Source: Prorocentrum cordatum (taxonomy: Eukaryota > Sar > Dinophyceae > Prorocentrales > Prorocentraceae). From it: 64,000 nt of DNA. Each line of letters begins with the position of its first letter. Position 1 is the first letter of the stretch. The stretch is taken from assembly GCA_963575745.1 (NCBI GenBank), contig CAUYUJ010002693.1, positions 22,914-86,913 on the forward strand. The letters are read 5' to 3'. The notes beneath the pieces were generated by a model. It worked only from the letters and a program-made list of their open reading frames with translations. It had not been told where the DNA came from and made no database searches. The translations under genes and the position numbers were made by a program. Of this stretch, positions 62,936 to 64,000 are shown piece after piece.

Positions 62936-63111
62936 GCGGGCTACGCCGCTGCGCGGCCGGTGGGGGGCTGAGGGGGAGGGAGGAGGGGTGCTCGAAAATC
63001 GTTTGCTTTGACCATGCCTATCTCCATTCCCCCTAGAGAAAGTCTTTCACGTCCTGCACTGGCTCGCCCGGTGCGACGGGGATCCCGTCGCTGGCGGATC
63101 TTGCACAATAG
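62936..63111 (+). other. GC-AG intron, 176 bp
   Basis: The donor is GAAATTAA|GCGGG and the acceptor is CACAATAG|TGAATATTTC. Splicing joins phase-2 codons so that EI-N-EYFNFLSPQG reads on, which fits the family pattern (EIK..(5-6)..FL(T/S)..G). Dinoflagellate introns often use GC donors. Confidence 0.5.
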
Positions 63112-63652
63112 TGAATATTTCAATTTTTTGAGCCCTCAAGGGCTCGCTACTGCGATCCTGGTCGCCCTACGATGCAAACCAGCCAGTGGAATCTCGCCGT
63201 TCGCGCCAGTGTGTAGCAGTTGGGTGCCCGTGAACCTGGCGACAAGCAGACGCACTCGGTCTAACCCTATCGGCGATGAAACTCATCAGTACTTCAAGGA
63301 ATCCAACATTATGGTTGGGCGGGTAGTGCTTCTGCTTTATCTTTTCACCGCGCTCGGCTGCCCGTGGTTTCTGGAGCAGCCAAAGGGGTCGCTCATGGAG
63401 AACCATCCCCGGCTTCGAGAGTTCATTATCAGCATGCGCATTTGGAAACATTATCTCTGCATGGGCTCGCACGGTGCGCCCACGAAGAAAGACACTTGGA
63501 TGCGTTGGCTGTCGCCAAGATCCGCCGTTGTTGTAAGGGGCATCGATAAATTGTTGACGCTTCGCGAATCTCCATCAGCCCATCCAGAAACGACGCCCGG
63601 AGGAATTGCCTCGATCAGGGAAGTGGGCAGCACGCAGAGGGAGCCATTATGA
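63112..63652 (+). CDS. Exon 2 of the same multicopy family gene
   Basis: The exon reads FNFLSPQGLATAILVALRCK, then GISPFAPVCSSWVPVNLATS and RRTRSNPIGDE, IMVGRVVLLLYLFTALGCPW, FLEQPKGSLMENHPRLREFI, YLCMGSHGAPTKKDTWMRWL, and ends at TGA after VGSTQREPL. The (A)PVCSSW and (L)EQP-SL(L/M)E-HPR motifs are the hallmarks I remember for this dinoflagellate family. Their order resembles DNA-methyltransferase motifs IV (P-C) and VI (E-N/Q-P), so a methyltransferase-like fold is a reasonable but untested idea. There is no stop or frameshift within the two exons, so this copy may be functional. The usual C-terminal extension seems short. Confidence 0.6.
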
Positions 63653-63654
63653 GA

Positions 63655-63965
63655 CATCCTGGGATATCTTGAGCCATCTTGGAGGTCATTTTGGGCTCTC
63701 CCAGGCACTCTTGCTCTTAATCAGCGCCACCCCCAAGAGGCCAACATGTGGCTAACATCGTTTTAACATCAATGATTTGCATTCTCGCCGAGGCCTCTTG
63801 GAGCATCTTGGGTGCCCCTGGGGGGTCTCTTCGGGCCTCTTGGGGGTCTCTTGGGGGCCTCTTTGGGCCCCTTGGGGGCCTCTTGGGGCCATCTTGGCGC
63901 CACCTTGGGACCTCTGGGGGCCTCCTGGGTGCTTCTTGGGGCCATCTCGGGGGAGATCGACGAAA
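63655..63965. repeat. TCTTGGGGGCC-type repeat cluster
   Basis: Regular copies of TCTTGGGGGTCTCTTGGGGG, CTCTTGGGGCCATCTTGG and similar, 12-15 bp apart. Same family as 23.6-24.1 kb and the reverse complement of the window start. Confidence 0.85.
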
Positions 63966-64000
63966 CGAAAGGAGGGCATTAATTAGCGCCCCCCCCCCCC

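Noticed and set aside
1-64000. CRISPR array, rRNA, SL-RNA or snRNA genes
   Set aside because: None of the direct-repeat regions has CRISPR-type spacers, and no rRNA, U-snRNA or complete spliced-leader RNA sequence was seen on either strand.

Overview
The window looks like nuclear DNA of a core dinoflagellate with a GC-rich genome. The evidence is: very GC-rich coding sequence (FkbM gene, 15-residue-repeat gene), relicts of the dinoflagellate spliced leader just upstream of several ORFs, a GC-AG intron, enormous low-complexity and tandem-repeat content, and retroelement and protein families I recognise only from dinoflagellates. The high GC would suit a Prorocentrum-type genome better than most Symbiodiniaceae, but that is a guess. 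No bacterial-style operons, RNA genes, CRISPR arrays or replication origins were seen.

Layout. 0-2.6 kb: CCAAGACG-type and TATGG-type repeats, then a broken minus-strand gene of a dinoflagellate multicopy family. 2.3-12.8 kb: a roughly 10 kb array of an about 89 bp repeat in three sequence classes, with a 1.7 kb higher-order duplication. 12.8-14.6 kb: other minisatellites and purine/pyrimidine tracts. 14.5-18.3 kb: a minus-strand, nearly intact but broken copy of another dinoflagellate-wide unknown family. 18.3-22.0 kb: a strand-switch region without genes. 22.0-23.45 kb: an intact FkbM methyltransferase/Sel1-repeat gene. 23.5-25.75 kb: TCTTGG-rich repeats. 25.75-40.64 kb: one degenerate 14.9 kb Ty1/copia LTR retrotransposon (two LTRs of about 270 bp, 5 bp target-site duplication, tRNA-iMet-like primer site, gag, zinc knuckle, a KptA/Tpt1-like extra domain, protease, integrase, RT and RNase H). 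42.2-52.55 kb: a degenerate LINE whose ORF1 starts with a RING-H2 finger and whose ORF2 carries a cytosine-C5 methyltransferase-like domain in front of the APE endonuclease and RT. 53-56 kb: microsatellites and a small exon-like ORF. 56.3-58.2 kb: an intact gene for an acidic/lysine-rich protein with nine 15-residue repeats. 58.2-62.6 kb: repeats and one acidic ORF. 62.6-63.65 kb: a two-exon gene of a third dinoflagellate multicopy family. The window closes in TCTTGG repeats.

How the pieces relate. Host-like genes are few (about four plausible) and isolated. All those right of 22 kb, and both retroelements, read on the plus strand, while the two gene remnants left of 18.3 kb read on the minus strand. 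Four ORFs carry spliced-leader-like sequence just upstream of the start. This is the expected footprint of genes that passed through trans-spliced mRNA and were copied back into the genome. Most of the sequence is therefore retroposed or repeat-derived, and most long ORFs in it are by-products of repeats, not genes.
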